Positions 37,362 to 45,910 of a DNA stretch of 64,000 nucleotides are shown piece after piece. This DNA comes from Mucilaginibacter roseus (GTDB lineage Bacteria; Bacteroidota; Bacteroidia; Sphingobacteriales; Sphingobacteriaceae). The stretch spans positions 372,001 through 436,000 of the forward strand of contig NZ_JAJPWV010000004.1 of the NCBI RefSeq assembly GCF_021215455.1. Reading direction: 5' to 3'. How positions within the stretch are numbered: position 1 is the first letter of the stretch; each line of letters starts with the position of its first letter. The notes below the pieces were generated by a model that was given only the letters and a program-made list of their open reading frames with translations, did not search any database and was not told the origin of the DNA. Position numbers and translations under genes: made by a program.

Positions 37362-38351
37362 TTAGTAAGCCCACTTTAAATAAGCCGAGCCCCAGGTAAA
37401 GCCGCCGCCAAAGGCTGCCAATATAATATTGTCGCCTTTTTTGAACTTGTTTTCCCACTCCCACAAACATAGCGGGATGGTGGCGTTAGTGGTATTTCCG
37501 TAACGGTCAATGTTAATTACTACTTTTTCCGCAGGTACTCCGGTACGGTTAGCAGTAGCATCAATAATACGTTTGTTGGCCTGGTGAGGTACCAGCCATG
37601 CTATATCATCAGCCGTTAGGTTGTTACGCTCCATTACCTCGGCAGCAACGTTAGCCATGTTGGTAACCGCAAATTTAAATACGGCCTGGCCTTCCTGGTA
37701 AGCGTAATGCTGGCGAGCATCAATGGTTGCGTGTGTAGCAGGGCGTAATGAGCCGCCCGCTTTTTGATGCAGGTAAGGTATACCGGCACCGTCGCTTTTT
37801 AATATCGAATCGATAACCCCGTAACCTTCATAATCAGGCTCAAGCAGGGCAGCGCCGCAGCCATCGCCAAATAAAATACAGGTAGCGCGATCGGTATAAT
37901 CAACCATGGCCGACATTTTATCGGCACCTACAACCAGTACTTTGGTATGCTTGCCCGATTCAATGAACTGAGCGCCGGTGGTTAAACCAAACACAAAGCC
38001 TGAACAGGCCGCCTGTAAATCCCAGCCCCAGGCGTTTTTAGCGCCGATTTTATCAGCAAACAGGTTAGCTGTTGCCGGGAAAGGATAGTCAGGTGTAGTG
38101 GTACAAAATATAATCAGGTCAATTTCTTCGGCGCCGATACCGCGTTTTTCGAGCAGTTGCTTTACGGCCGGCACGGCAAGGTCAGACGTAGCCAGGCCCT
38201 CGCCTTTTAGTATTCTGCGCTCTTTGATACCGGTACGTGAGGTTATCCACTCGTCATTAGTATCAACCATGGTTTCAAGCTCCTTATTGGTTAACACATA
38301 ATCGGGCACATATCCACCAACAGCAGTGATCGCAGCACGGATTTTGGTCAT
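37362..38351 (-). CDS. fabH: Beta-ketoacyl-ACP synthase III
   Basis: The 329-residue condensing enzyme has the Cys-His-Asn triad in [12 protein letters not shown] (C116), LVPHQANKR and YGNTTNA. It starts fatty-acid elongation by joining acetyl-CoA with malonyl-ACP. The ATG at 38351 is chosen because the longer frame to 38393 would overlap plsX; with it the gap is 13 bases. Confidence 0.94.
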   Translation of the reverse strand: MTKIRAAITAVGGYVPDYVLTNKELETMVDTNDEWITSRTGIKERRILKGEGLATSDLAVPAVKQLLEKRGIGAEEIDLIIFCTTTPDYPFPATANLFADKIGAKNAWGWDLQAACSGFVFGLTTGAQFIESGKHTKVLVVGADKMSAMVDYTDRATCILFGDGCGAALLEPDYEGYGVIDSILKSDGAGIPYLHQKAGGSLRPATHATIDARQHYAYQEGQAVFKFAVTNMANVAAEVMERNNLTADDIAWLVPHQANKRIIDATANRTGVPAEKVVINIDRYGNTTNATIPLCLWEWENKFKKGDNIILAAFGGGFTWGSAYLKWAY

Positions 38352-38364
38352 TTTATTGGGAAAT

Positions 38365-39303
38365 TTAATGAAATGCTTGCTTAATTTTATCAATCAGGTT
38401 GCTCTCAACCATATTTTTAGAAAGGAGTACCATATTTTTTATGGCCTCAGGGCTTGAGATGCCGTGCCCTACAACAACCGGCGCGTTCAGTCCTAATATC
38501 GGGCTGCCGCCATATTGCTCGTAGTTAAAGCGGTCGAAAAATTCGTCTTTAAGTCCTTTTTTCAGGGTGATAACATAAAAGGATTCGGCCAGTTTAAGAA
38601 TTACGTTACCGGTAAAGCCATCGCATACGGCAATGTCAAACTGATCGCCGAACAGGTCGCGCCCCTCAATGTTACCCACAAAGTTAAACATGTTGGTGTC
38701 CTTCATTACCGGGTAAGTGGCCTGGTAAAGCATGTTACCTTTTTCCTCTTCCTCACCAATGTTCATCAATGCAACGCGCGGGTTTTCGATACCGTAAACA
38801 CTTTCGGCAAGTAAACTACCCAGCACGCCAAATTGCAGCAGGTTATCGGGCTTGCAATCAGCATTGGCACCTACATCCAACAAAATACCCAAACCGCCTT
38901 TCAGTTTGGGTACAATGGTTGTCATGGCCGGGCGTACAACACCCGGAATAGTTTTTACGCTGAACATACCGCCTACCAGCATGGCACCAGTATTACCTGC
39001 TGATGCAAAAGCTGCTATTTGCCCTTCCTTAAGCATTTTAAAACCAACGCTTATACTGGCGTTAGGCTTTTGTACAATGGCTTTGGTAGGATGCTCACCC
39101 ATACCGATCACCTCGGTGGTGTGCACAAACTCAAACAGGTCGGCACTGACGTTGCTTTGCTGCAAAATCTCCTTCGCCACGCCTTCATCGCCGATAAGCA
39201 CCAGCGTTTGGTCGGGCGATAAGGATTTACGGGCTTCAATAGCTCCTAAAACAGTTGCTTTAGGGGCGTAGTCGCCGCCCATAATATCTAAGCCAATCTT
39301 CAT
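38365..39303 (-). CDS. plsX: Phosphate acyltransferase PlsX
   Basis: The 312-residue enzyme starts [21 protein letters not shown] and contains SAGNTGAML and [16 protein letters not shown] ICVDGFTGN signatures. It turns acyl-ACP into acyl phosphate for phospholipid synthesis. It sits in the classic order rpmF-plsX-fabH. Confidence 0.94.
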   Translation of the reverse strand: MKIGLDIMGGDYAPKATVLGAIEARKSLSPDQTLVLIGDEGVAKEILQQSNVSADLFEFVHTTEVIGMGEHPTKAIVQKPNASISVGFKMLKEGQIAAFASAGNTGAMLVGGMFSVKTIPGVVRPAMTTIVPKLKGGLGILLDVGANADCKPDNLLQFGVLGSLLAESVYGIENPRVALMNIGEEEEKGNMLYQATYPVMKDTNMFNFVGNIEGRDLFGDQFDIAVCDGFTGNVILKLAESFYVITLKKGLKDEFFDRFNYEQYGGSPILGLNAPVVVGHGISSPEAIKNMVLLSKNMVESNLIDKIKQAFH

Positions 39304-39321
39304 CAGATGTGAAAATTAAAC

Positions 39322-39513
39322 TTAAGCTACCGCTGTTTTCTCGATCAGTAATTTACCGTTATAGTAAACGTTACCATCAACAGTATAAGCTCTGTGTGGC
39401 AGGTGAACAGCACCTGTAGTTTTGCAGGTTGTTAAAGTAGGTGCTTCAGCTTTGTAATGCGTTCTGCGTTTATCTCTTCTTGATTTGGAGAACTTTCTTT
39501 TTGGATTTGGCAT
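39322..39513 (-). CDS. rpmF: 50S ribosomal protein L32
   Basis: The 63-residue protein starts MPNPKRKFSKSRRDKRRTHY, as in Bacteroidota L32. It has a single cysteine, so it is a zinc-free form. It lies 18 bases before plsX and 18 after the DUF177 gene, linking lipid synthesis to ribosome genes, as in many bacteria. Confidence 0.95.
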   Translation of the reverse strand: MPNPKRKFSKSRRDKRRTHYKAEAPTLTTCKTTGAVHLPHRAYTVDGNVYYNGKLLIEKTAVA

Positions 39514-39531
39514 AACTTCCTAAATAATTAT

Positions 39532-40056
39532 TTACTTAATGTTTTTGAGCGCGTCCCAACGCGGGTCGGTCGCCTCGTTCTTATCATCATCACTACCCGA
39601 TAGCGCGTTCAGCTTATCAAGCATTTCTTTATTACACTTATCAGCGCTTCCGTCACCACTGCACGATGCAATGAACGGCACAGCAACTGTTACATATTCA
39701 TATATCAGCCCGGCAATATCAATCTCATGATCGTTTTTTCCCAGGGTAATGATCTCATCATCCTCATCAACCTCCTCAGCGCTGAACTTGGCTATCTGCT
39801 GCTCGCGAATATGGATAGGATGCTCGTAATCAGTCAAACACCTGTCGCAGGTAAGCCCGATCCATCCGTCAATCTCGAAGTTCAGGATTAGCATTGTTTC
39901 CTGCTTATCAAGCTCGACGTTACATACCAACTTCGCTTTTTTTACCAATGAATACTCAAACTCTTCAAAAAAAGAGTCATCAACATCAAAGTCAAAACGA
40001 TGCTTACCCAGCTTTAAGCCGGAAAATGGTATCGTATATTTCCTTAGTGATTTCAA
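39532..40056 (-). CDS. DUF177 (YceD-like) protein
   Basis: A 174-residue protein of the DUF177 family, which is regularly found before rpmF and is linked to 23S rRNA accumulation in other organisms. It has a CDRC pair in GLTCDRCLTDYEHPI. No ATG is available. A TTG at 40077 lies inside the -7 box TACATTTG, so transcription starts after it; the TTG at 40056, which gives the family N-terminus KSLRKYTIPFSGLKLG, is therefore the better start. Confidence 0.82.
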   Translation of the reverse strand: MKSLRKYTIPFSGLKLGKHRFDFDVDDSFFEEFEYSLVKKAKLVCNVELDKQETMLILNFEIDGWIGLTCDRCLTDYEHPIHIREQQIAKFSAEEVDEDDEIITLGKNDHEIDIAGLIYEYVTVAVPFIASCSGDGSADKCNKEMLDKLNALSGSDDDKNEATDPRWDALKNIK

Positions 40057-40074
40057 TGAGCAACAATTAGCCCG

Positions 40075-40082
40075 CAAATGTA
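40075..40082 (-). promoter_or_regulatory. -7 promoter box of the DUF177-rpmF-plsX-fabH unit
   Basis: TACATTTG on the minus strand, 18 bases before the TTG start at 40056. Confidence 0.6.
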
Positions 40083-40124
40083 GGGTTTTTTCCTAAATCT
40101 GAAAAGTGTTTTTTTATTTAAAGT

Positions 40125-40272
40125 CATTGGGAATTAGTCATTGGACATTAGGCATTAATAATTATGGCTGATAATTATTAACTGATCAATATTACCTAAC
40201 AACAAAACTCAATGACAAATGACAATTGCCAAATGAGATGTATAATGACCAACGGCTACTGACCAATGACCA
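40125..40272. repeat. Inverted pair of heptad arrays (CATTGGN / ATGACCA)
   Basis: Left array (40125-40166): CATTGGG, AATTAGT, CATTGGA, CATTAGG, CATTAAT, AATTATG. Right array (40210-40272): CAATGAC, AAATGAC, AATTGCC, AAATGAG, ATGTATA, ATGACCA, ACGGCTA, CTGACCA, ATGACCA. Right units are the reverse complement of left ones. The interior is 43 bases without a gene. The pdxA stop codon (40275-40277) touches the right array. Confidence 0.6.
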
Positions 40273-40274
40273 AA

Positions 40275-41330
40275 TCAATCCCTATCCCTTGTCAGCTTAT
40301 GATGTGTTAACGGATTTTCGGTAAGCTCGGCGTTTTCCCTACGGTTACGAACGATGTGTAACGCGGTAAATAATGCCTCGCGGAACGAACGTTCTGATGC
40401 CTGGTTTTTGCCGGCAATGTCATAAGCGGTGCCATGATCCGGAGAGGTGCGTACAAAACTTAAACCCGCGGTAAAGTTAACTCCGTCCTCAAAGGCTATC
40501 TGCTTAAACGGTATTAAACCCTGATCATGATACATGGCCAGTACGGCATCAAACTGCTTATAAGCGCCGCTGGCAAAAAAACCATCAGCCGAATAAGGCC
40601 CAAAAGCCAGTATACCGTTGTTGCGTGCATCCTCAATAGCAGGGCTTATAATGTGCTGCTCTTCATCGCCTATTAAACCATTATCACTTGCATGAGGGTT
40701 AAGGCCCAGCACGGCTATCTTGGGTTTGCGTACCCAAAAGTCGTGGCGCAGGCTACCGTCCATTAACTTTAGCTTGGCTAATATTTTTTCGGCCGTAATG
40801 TTTTTCGACACCTGTGAAATAGGGATATGCCCCGTTACCACCCCTACTCTTATGTTTTCGCTTACCAGAAACATCAGCGAATCGGCAGCATTGCCACGTT
40901 GCTGCAGGTACTCAGTATGCCCCGGGAAATTAAAGCTTTCGCTTTGAATATTGTCCTTATTTATTGGTGCGGTAACCAGGGCATCGATATGCCCGGCTAA
41001 CAAATCATTTGTTGCACGCTCTAACGAGATAAGCGCGTATTTGCCGCCGGTGGCGTTGATAACGCCCGGCTCCAGCTTTACATCGTCATCCCAGCAATTG
41101 ATCATATTGGGTTTGCGGTGCTGCGCTTGCGATGCATCGCTAATCACATTAAATACAAATTCACTGGTATTGCTTAAGCGGCGGTAGAATGAGGCTACTT
41201 TAGTGTGCCCGTAAACAATAGGCGTGCAATAATCATAAACCTTGCTTTCTGATAAGGTTTTGATAATGATCTCCAAACCAATGCCATTTACGTCGCCTAT
41301 GCTGATACCAACTTTTATTTTACCGCTCAT
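40275..41330 (-). CDS. pdxA: 4-hydroxythreonine-4-phosphate dehydrogenase
   Basis: The 351-residue enzyme has the PdxA motifs GISIGDVNGIGLEI, APINKDNIQ, FPGHTEYLQ and YHDQGLIPFK with metal-binding histidines. It oxidises 4-hydroxythreonine-4-phosphate in pyridoxal phosphate synthesis. It is divergent from rsmA, with a degenerate GATTTCACCGAT repeat (41340-41385) in between. Confidence 0.94.
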   Translation of the reverse strand: MSGKIKVGISIGDVNGIGLEIIIKTLSESKVYDYCTPIVYGHTKVASFYRRLSNTSEFVFNVISDASQAQHRKPNMINCWDDDVKLEPGVINATGGKYALISLERATNDLLAGHIDALVTAPINKDNIQSESFNFPGHTEYLQQRGNAADSLMFLVSENIRVGVVTGHIPISQVSKNITAEKILAKLKLMDGSLRHDFWVRKPKIAVLGLNPHASDNGLIGDEEQHIISPAIEDARNNGILAFGPYSADGFFASGAYKQFDAVLAMYHDQGLIPFKQIAFEDGVNFTAGLSFVRTSPDHGTAYDIAGKNQASERSFREALFTALHIVRNRRENAELTENPLTHHKLTRDRD

Positions 41331-41515
41331 ACTGTTTATGATTTTAACCGGTGATAATTATTGATTTCACCGATTTTTTAATTGCCAAAACCTGATATAT
41401 CTGCCGAAACAGTTATTGCGGGATGAGGCAATAATCACGCAAATTAAATATTTTTAGGATTACGCTGCCTGATAAAAGCACAAATATGCCTTAATTTGCC
41501 AAATATTTGTTCAGC

Positions 41516-42295
41516 ATGTCAATAGTCAGGGCTAAAAAACACCTCGGCCAGCATTTCCTTACCGATAAAAATATCGCCTCAAAAATTGTGGAAGCATTAA
41601 GGCCGCAGTTAGGCTACAAGCAAGTGCTGGAGGTTGGCCCAGGCATGGGTATCCTGTCTGATTTTTTGTTACAAAAAACAGATTACGAAACTTACCTGAT
41701 CGACATTGACACAGAATCGTACGAGTTTTTAGGAAAAAAATATCCGCAGCTGGGCGACAGGCTGATCAATGCCGATTTTTTGGAGCTGGATTTTGCCGCC
41801 ACTTTTAACGGTCCGTTGGCTGTTATCGGCAATTTTCCATACAATATATCATCGCAAATACTTTTTAAGATACTGGACAACCGCCAACAGGTACCTGAGG
41901 TAGTGGGCATGTTTCAGAAGGAGGTTGCCGAACGCTGCAATGCCAAAGCAGGAAGCAAAGAATATGGTATACTCAGTGTGTTTTTACAAGCGTATTATAA
42001 GGTAGAATATTTGTTTACTGTAAAAGCAGGAGTATTCAATCCGCCACCAAAAGTACTATCGGCCGTAATACGATTGACGCGCAACGAGGTGCAGGAATTA
42101 AGTTGTGACGAAAAACTGTTTTGGCAGGTAGTAAAAGCCGGGTTTAACCAGCGCCGAAAAACATTGCGCAATGCACTATCATCACTTATTAACAAAGAAA
42201 AACTAACTGATGAGCCTATGCTTGAACTACGCGCCGAACGGCTAACGGTTAGCGACTTCGTGTCGTTGACAAACAGGATAAGCGAAACGAGGTAA
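41516..42295 (+). CDS. rsmA: 16S rRNA (adenine(1518)-N(6)/adenine(1519)-N(6))-dimethyltransferase
   Basis: The 259-residue methyltransferase has the KsgA N-terminus RAKKHLGQHFLTD, SAM loop VLEVGPGMGIL and catalytic NFPYNI (about 104-109). It dimethylates two adenines near the 3' end of 16S rRNA. The ATG at 41516 is preferred to the TTG at 41507. It abuts the convergent EcsC gene without a spacer. Confidence 0.94.
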   Translation: MSIVRAKKHLGQHFLTDKNIASKIVEALRPQLGYKQVLEVGPGMGILSDFLLQKTDYETYLIDIDTESYEFLGKKYPQLGDRLINADFLELDFAATFNGPLAVIGNFPYNISSQILFKILDNRQQVPEVVGMFQKEVAERCNAKAGSKEYGILSVFLQAYYKVEYLFTVKAGVFNPPPKVLSAVIRLTRNEVQELSCDEKLFWQVVKAGFNQRRKTLRNALSSLINKEKLTDEPMLELRAERLTVSDFVSLTNRISETR

Positions 42296-42847
42296 TCATA
42301 GCTTGATCACCTCATCTTTACCGTGCAGTTCCTTAACCGACTCGCCCATTCGTTTTATAAATAAATAATTGGCTGTGCCGCCTATAACCGCACCTACCAC
42401 AGGCACTAAACGCTGAGCGGCCCGAGCACCAAGCTTCAGCATCAGTTTTTCGGCTACGGCCTCTAATACGTTTTTAGATAAGGCAATGCTGGCTTCCACC
42501 TTTAAGGATGCTGCCACTATTTTGATAAATTCATCAAAGCTGATTTTGTATGTACCCCGCCTGGCGTAATTCACGGCCATAGTAACGCGGAACTGCTGGG
42601 TAATTAAATTAACTACATCAACAGGAATGCCCAGCGCCATGGTAAACACACCGCCCGTGCCGGACAGAGCGCCCGTCCCGGCGGCCAGATATGCGCATTG
42701 ATTAATAAATCCTTCCAGGCCAAGTTTATCAACGCCTTTTTTTATATTGAGCTGATCTATACGGTCAAATATTTGCCTGAAACCGCGTTGTGCCAGCATA
42801 TCAGCCTGTTGTTTAAGGCCGGTCGTAATTTCTTTGAATGATCTCAT
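42296..42847 (-). CDS. EcsC family protein
   Basis: A 183-residue protein of the EcsC family with LAAGTGALSGTGGVFTMALGIPVDVVNL, a Gly-rich amphipathic or membrane-associated stretch, and LVPVVGAVIGGTANYLFI near the end. Homologues accompany ABC exporters or stand alone; the function is unknown. It lies on the same strand as the broken acyltransferase, 23 bases downstream of it. Confidence 0.8.
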   Translation of the reverse strand: MRSFKEITTGLKQQADMLAQRGFRQIFDRIDQLNIKKGVDKLGLEGFINQCAYLAAGTGALSGTGGVFTMALGIPVDVVNLITQQFRVTMAVNYARRGTYKISFDEFIKIVAASLKVEASIALSKNVLEAVAEKLMLKLGARAAQRLVPVVGAVIGGTANYLFIKRMGESVKELHGKDEVIKL

Positions 42848-42870
42848 TGAGTGTTATCGGCAAGCAGGCT

Positions 42871-44021
42871 TTAAACAACCTTGTTCACCAATGGTATACG
42901 CACCAAAAGCAGTGCCAAAGCAAAACTAAATACAACGCCAAGAGGAGCTACCAGCACCGCTTTTACAGCCGGATCAATGTCCACAGATCTAAAAAGTATA
43001 GATAATATTATAAGCACCAGCGGATGGAAAATATAGGTAGCAAATGCCGCCCGCGACAAAGCACTAAGCATGGCCGAACTGTTATCCCAACGATATTTCG
43101 CTACACCTGTTATAGCTACACATATAGCAAAACCAGTAAGCTGCTCCCAAACAGAATATAAAAGGGAGATATAATTAAAACCACCGCTAAACCATCCAAT
43201 CGGTACATTAAATATAACTTTAATGACATAAATAGATAATAACCCCAAACCGCCGACGGCGACGGCTACGCGCCGCATACGCAATGCCTGCTCAAAACTT
43301 ATTTGACCGAGCAAGTTATTATTAGATGCTATTATAACGTAAATAAAGCTATGTAATGCGTAAAATGCCCCAACTGAAAACCCAAAGGTTTAAGCACCCA
43401 GCCAACCGGAAAAACTATCCGTACGGCAAAACTTATTAGCCCCACGCCTGCTGCTAAAAGCAAAATACGTTTATTAGATGGAAGATTCATTCTGACATTT
43501 ATGCCACTTTTTAATAAAAGCCTGATAACTGCGTAGCCAATTGTAAACAACAACAAGGCTACTACAAACCACATTACGCCAAAATTCACCCAATCATCAT
43601 ACCCGCTTAAATATTGGCCAAGGGGAATATGATGTTCACCCGCATAGTAATATACCAGGTAATTCATAAAAGGTGATAGTATCAATGAGTAAAACAATAA
43701 CGGAATACCCAGGCGCAGCAATCTATCGGTAATAAAACGGCCAGCACTTTTAATGTTATAAGATGATGGCACAAACAGAGCCGACAGGAAGAAAAAATAT
43801 CCCATAAAAAACGATTGATTTATGGCTACCACTATCGTCATGGGTATGACAGCGCCCGCGAGGCTTGTTTTTTCGGAGTAATACCAGCCGCCCGGCGCGC
43901 CATAAGTAACCAGCACGTGGTGTATAATAACAAGGGCAGTAAGCAATACTTTTACATTGTTGATGTAGCTAAGCTTAGTTTTGGGAGCATCAGTGGCGGG
44001 CACTGGTTGATTGATTGTCAT
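42871..44021 (-). pseudogene. Acyltransferase 3 family membrane protein, frameshifted
   Basis: Two adjacent frames make up one acyltransferase 3 protein of about 380 residues with ten or so membrane helices. The first (44021-43332) has LSYINNVKVLLTALVIIHH and the catalytic-type His region, and stops after FTHYIALFTL. The second (from 43314 or before) continues with LLGQISFEQALRMRR and the closing helices. The phase differs by one or four missing bases near 43333-43340; a lost GTTA from a GTTAGTTA would explain it. The start at 44021 avoids the long 5' extension. Sugar or lipid acylation is lost unless the frameshift is an error. Confidence 0.75.
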
Positions 44022-44091
44022 AACTGTAACCGGTGCGGATTTATGAGCGATAATAATTTGTAATTTGGCGGCCGAATATAACAGTTTGACT

Positions 44092-45027
44092 TTGAAAAAT
44101 AATATTTTAATAGTTGACGACCTGCATCCGTCGTACATCGAGATAGCTACGGCAAAGGGCTACACCTGCGATTATCACCCCGATTTTAAACTGGCCGATG
44201 CACTTGCCGTTATCGCTGATTACGAGGGTTTGGCTATCCGCTCAAAATTCGAGGTTGATAAGGCCTTTATGGATGCCGCCCCTAACCTGCGTTTTATTAC
44301 CCGTGCTGGTGCCGGCATTGATAATATTAACGGTGATTACGCCGCCCAAAAAGGTATCGAAATATATAATGCCCCGGAAGGCAACTCAGATGCCGTAGGT
44401 GAACATGCCGTGGGTATGCTGCTGGCGCTTATGAACAAGTTTAACATTGGCAACCTGGAGGTACGCGATGGCAAATGGCTGCGTGAGGAAAACCGCGGCT
44501 ACGAGCTAAAAGGCCGTACCGTAGGCATTATTGGTTACGGCCACATGGGGCAGAGCTTCGCCCGCAAGCTGTCCGGCTTTGAGGTTGATGTGATTGCTTA
44601 TGATAAATACAAAACCGGCTTTAGCGACCAGTACGCCCGAGAAGTAAGTATGGAAGAAATTGTTAAACACAGCGATATACTGAGCCTGCATGTGCCACTT
44701 ACTGCCGAAACGCAATACCTGGCCAATGATGAATATTTCTTTCACTTTAAAAAGCCGATATTTTTTATCAATACTTCTCGCGGTAAAACGGCTAAAGTTC
44801 GCTCGGTACTGAATGCTATTGAACAGGGCAAAATAATAGGCGCCGCGCTTGATGTATTGGAAGTGGAGAAATTTCCAGCGCTGGGCGAACAGGAATGGTA
44901 TGCTGATTTATGCAAAACCAACAAGGTGATACTTACCCCACACGTTGCCGGCTGGACCTTTGAGTCGTACCGCAAAATAAGCGAAGTGCTGGCGGGAAAG
45001 CTGCCGAGGGTGGTCGATGGTCAATAG
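44092..45027 (+). CDS. D-isomer-specific 2-hydroxyacid dehydrogenase
   Basis: A 311-residue enzyme of the phosphoglycerate-dehydrogenase type: substrate-side GAGIDNI, nucleotide-binding GRTVGIIGYGHMGQ, active-site Arg in INTSRGK, Glu in DVLEVEKF and His in LTPHVAGWT. The substrate may be 3-phosphoglycerate or another hydroxyacid. No ATG is available; the TTG at 44092 gives LKNNILIVDD and is the likely start (a TTG at 44065 is possible). The last five codons (V-V-D-G-Q) fall in a heptad repeat array. Confidence 0.85.
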   Translation: MKNNILIVDDLHPSYIEIATAKGYTCDYHPDFKLADALAVIADYEGLAIRSKFEVDKAFMDAAPNLRFITRAGAGIDNINGDYAAQKGIEIYNAPEGNSDAVGEHAVGMLLALMNKFNIGNLEVRDGKWLREENRGYELKGRTVGIIGYGHMGQSFARKLSGFEVDVIAYDKYKTGFSDQYAREVSMEEIVKHSDILSLHVPLTAETQYLANDEYFFHFKKPIFFINTSRGKTAKVRSVLNAIEQGKIIGAALDVLEVEKFPALGEQEWYADLCKTNKVILTPHVAGWTFESYRKISEVLAGKLPRVVDGQ

Positions 45028-45115
45028 ACCATAGGCCATAGTCGACAGACGATGGACTAAAGTTTTAATAACGAAGCTGGCTATGGACTATCGACAATGG
45101 TCTATGGACTATCAA
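45012..45115. repeat. Inverted pair of heptad arrays (GGTCGAT / CTATGGA), short interior
   Basis: Left array (45012-45053): GGTCGAT, GGTCAAT, AGACCAT, AGGCCAT, AGTCGAC, AGACGAT. Right array (45081-45115): CTATGGA, CTATCGA, CAATGGT, CTATGGA, CTATCAA. Unit and orientation match the pair around the four-helix-bundle gene at 24748-25163, but the interior here is only 27 bases. Confidence 0.65.
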
Positions 45116-45134
45116 GTTTTTACTTGATAAAAAA

Positions 45135-45167
45135 TTTGGATATTAAAATTTAATTCCATTATCTTCG
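45135..45167 (+). promoter_or_regulatory. Candidate greA promoter
   Basis: TTTG (45135-45138) and TATCTTCG (45160-45167; 7 of 8 to TAnnTTTG in effect) are 21 bases apart, and would give a leader of about 145 bases before greA. Confidence 0.4.
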
Positions 45168-45180
45168 TTTTATATCAAAG

Positions 45181-45226
45181 CAAGACTATGCGGGCTACGG
45201 CCACTCATAGTCTTGTTTGTTTTTTA
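45181..45226 (+). terminator. Terminator-like hairpin 1 in the greA upstream region
   Basis: Perfect 10-bp stem CAAGACTATG/CATAGTCTTG around a 15-base loop, then TTTGTTTTTT. It may end the dehydrogenase transcript or act in the greA leader. Confidence 0.8.
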
Positions 45227-45231
45227 AAAGA

Positions 45232-45279
45232 GTCGCGTCCTTCTTTTGTGATGAAAAGGAAGGGCGGTTTTTTTTTACA
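45232..45279 (+). terminator. Terminator-like hairpin 2 in the greA upstream region
   Basis: CCTTC-TTTT pairs with AAAAGGAAGG (one bulge) and runs into a GC-rich base and nine or more T residues, only about 45 bases before the greA ATG. Confidence 0.7.
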
Positions 45280-45320
45280 TTAACCTAAAACATTAACAGT
45301 TTAAATTTAATTAGTGCGTT

Positions 45321-45794
45321 ATGGCAGAGGTATCATACTATACCAAAGAAGGTTTAGAAAAATTAAAGGAAGAATTACAGTATTTAAAAACTACAGGCCG
45401 TGCTAATATTGCCAAGGCAATTGCTGAAGCACGCGATAAAGGCGATCTTTCAGAGAATGCTGAATATGATGCCGCTAAAGAGGCACAGGGCTTACACGAA
45501 ACCAAAATAGCAAAGCTTGAAGAGGTGTTAGCTAATGCACGTTTGCTGGATGAATCAAAACTGGATACATCAAAGGTATTGGCCCTATCCGTCGTTAAAA
45601 TAAAAAACCTGAAAAACGGCGCTACGATGAGCTATCAGCTGGTGTCAGAAACTGAGGCCGATTTGAAAGCCGGTAAAATATCTGTAAGCTCGCCTATTGC
45701 TCAGGGTTTACTGGGTAAAAAAGTTGGCGACAAAACCGAAATCACTGTTCCTGCAGGTAAAATTGAATTTGAGATATTAGAGATAAGCAGATAA
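45321..45794 (+). CDS. greA: Transcription elongation factor GreA
   Basis: The 157-residue protein has the N-terminal coiled coil with the acidic tip DKGDLSENAEYDAAKE (about 41-56) and the C-terminal FKBP-like domain ending SPIAQGLLGKKVGD. It stimulates RNA cleavage by stalled RNA polymerase. Its stop is followed after four bases by a degenerate octad repeat array. The leader carries two terminator-like hairpins. Confidence 0.95.
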   Translation: MAEVSYYTKEGLEKLKEELQYLKTTGRANIAKAIAEARDKGDLSENAEYDAAKEAQGLHETKIAKLEEVLANARLLDESKLDTSKVLALSVVKIKNLKNGATMSYQLVSETEADLKAGKISVSSPIAQGLLGKKVGDKTEITVPAGKIEFEILEISR

Positions 45795-45798
45795 GTAA

Positions 45799-45902
45799 TT
45801 ATTGATTTATTGAAGCATTGAATTATTGATTAAAAACAAATCACTAATTCAATCCTTCAATAGTTCGACAATCAAATCACTAATTCAATAACTCAACAAA
45901 TA
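45799..45902. repeat. Inverted pair of octad arrays (TTATTGAA / TTCAATAN)
   Basis: Left array (45799-45830): TTATTGAT, TTATTGAA, GCATTGAA, TTATTGAT. Right array (45839-45902) has degenerate 8-bp units such as ATTCAATC and CTTCAATA, the reverse complement, with AATCACTAATTCAAT present twice. It fills the gap from the greA stop to the HIT gene. It differs from the others in having an 8-bp period. Confidence 0.55.
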
Positions 45903-45910
45903 CCCTACTC

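Noticed and set aside
45012..45115. CRISPR array
   Set aside because: Units are 7 bp and contiguous, with no spacers and no cas genes; orientation flips between the two halves.
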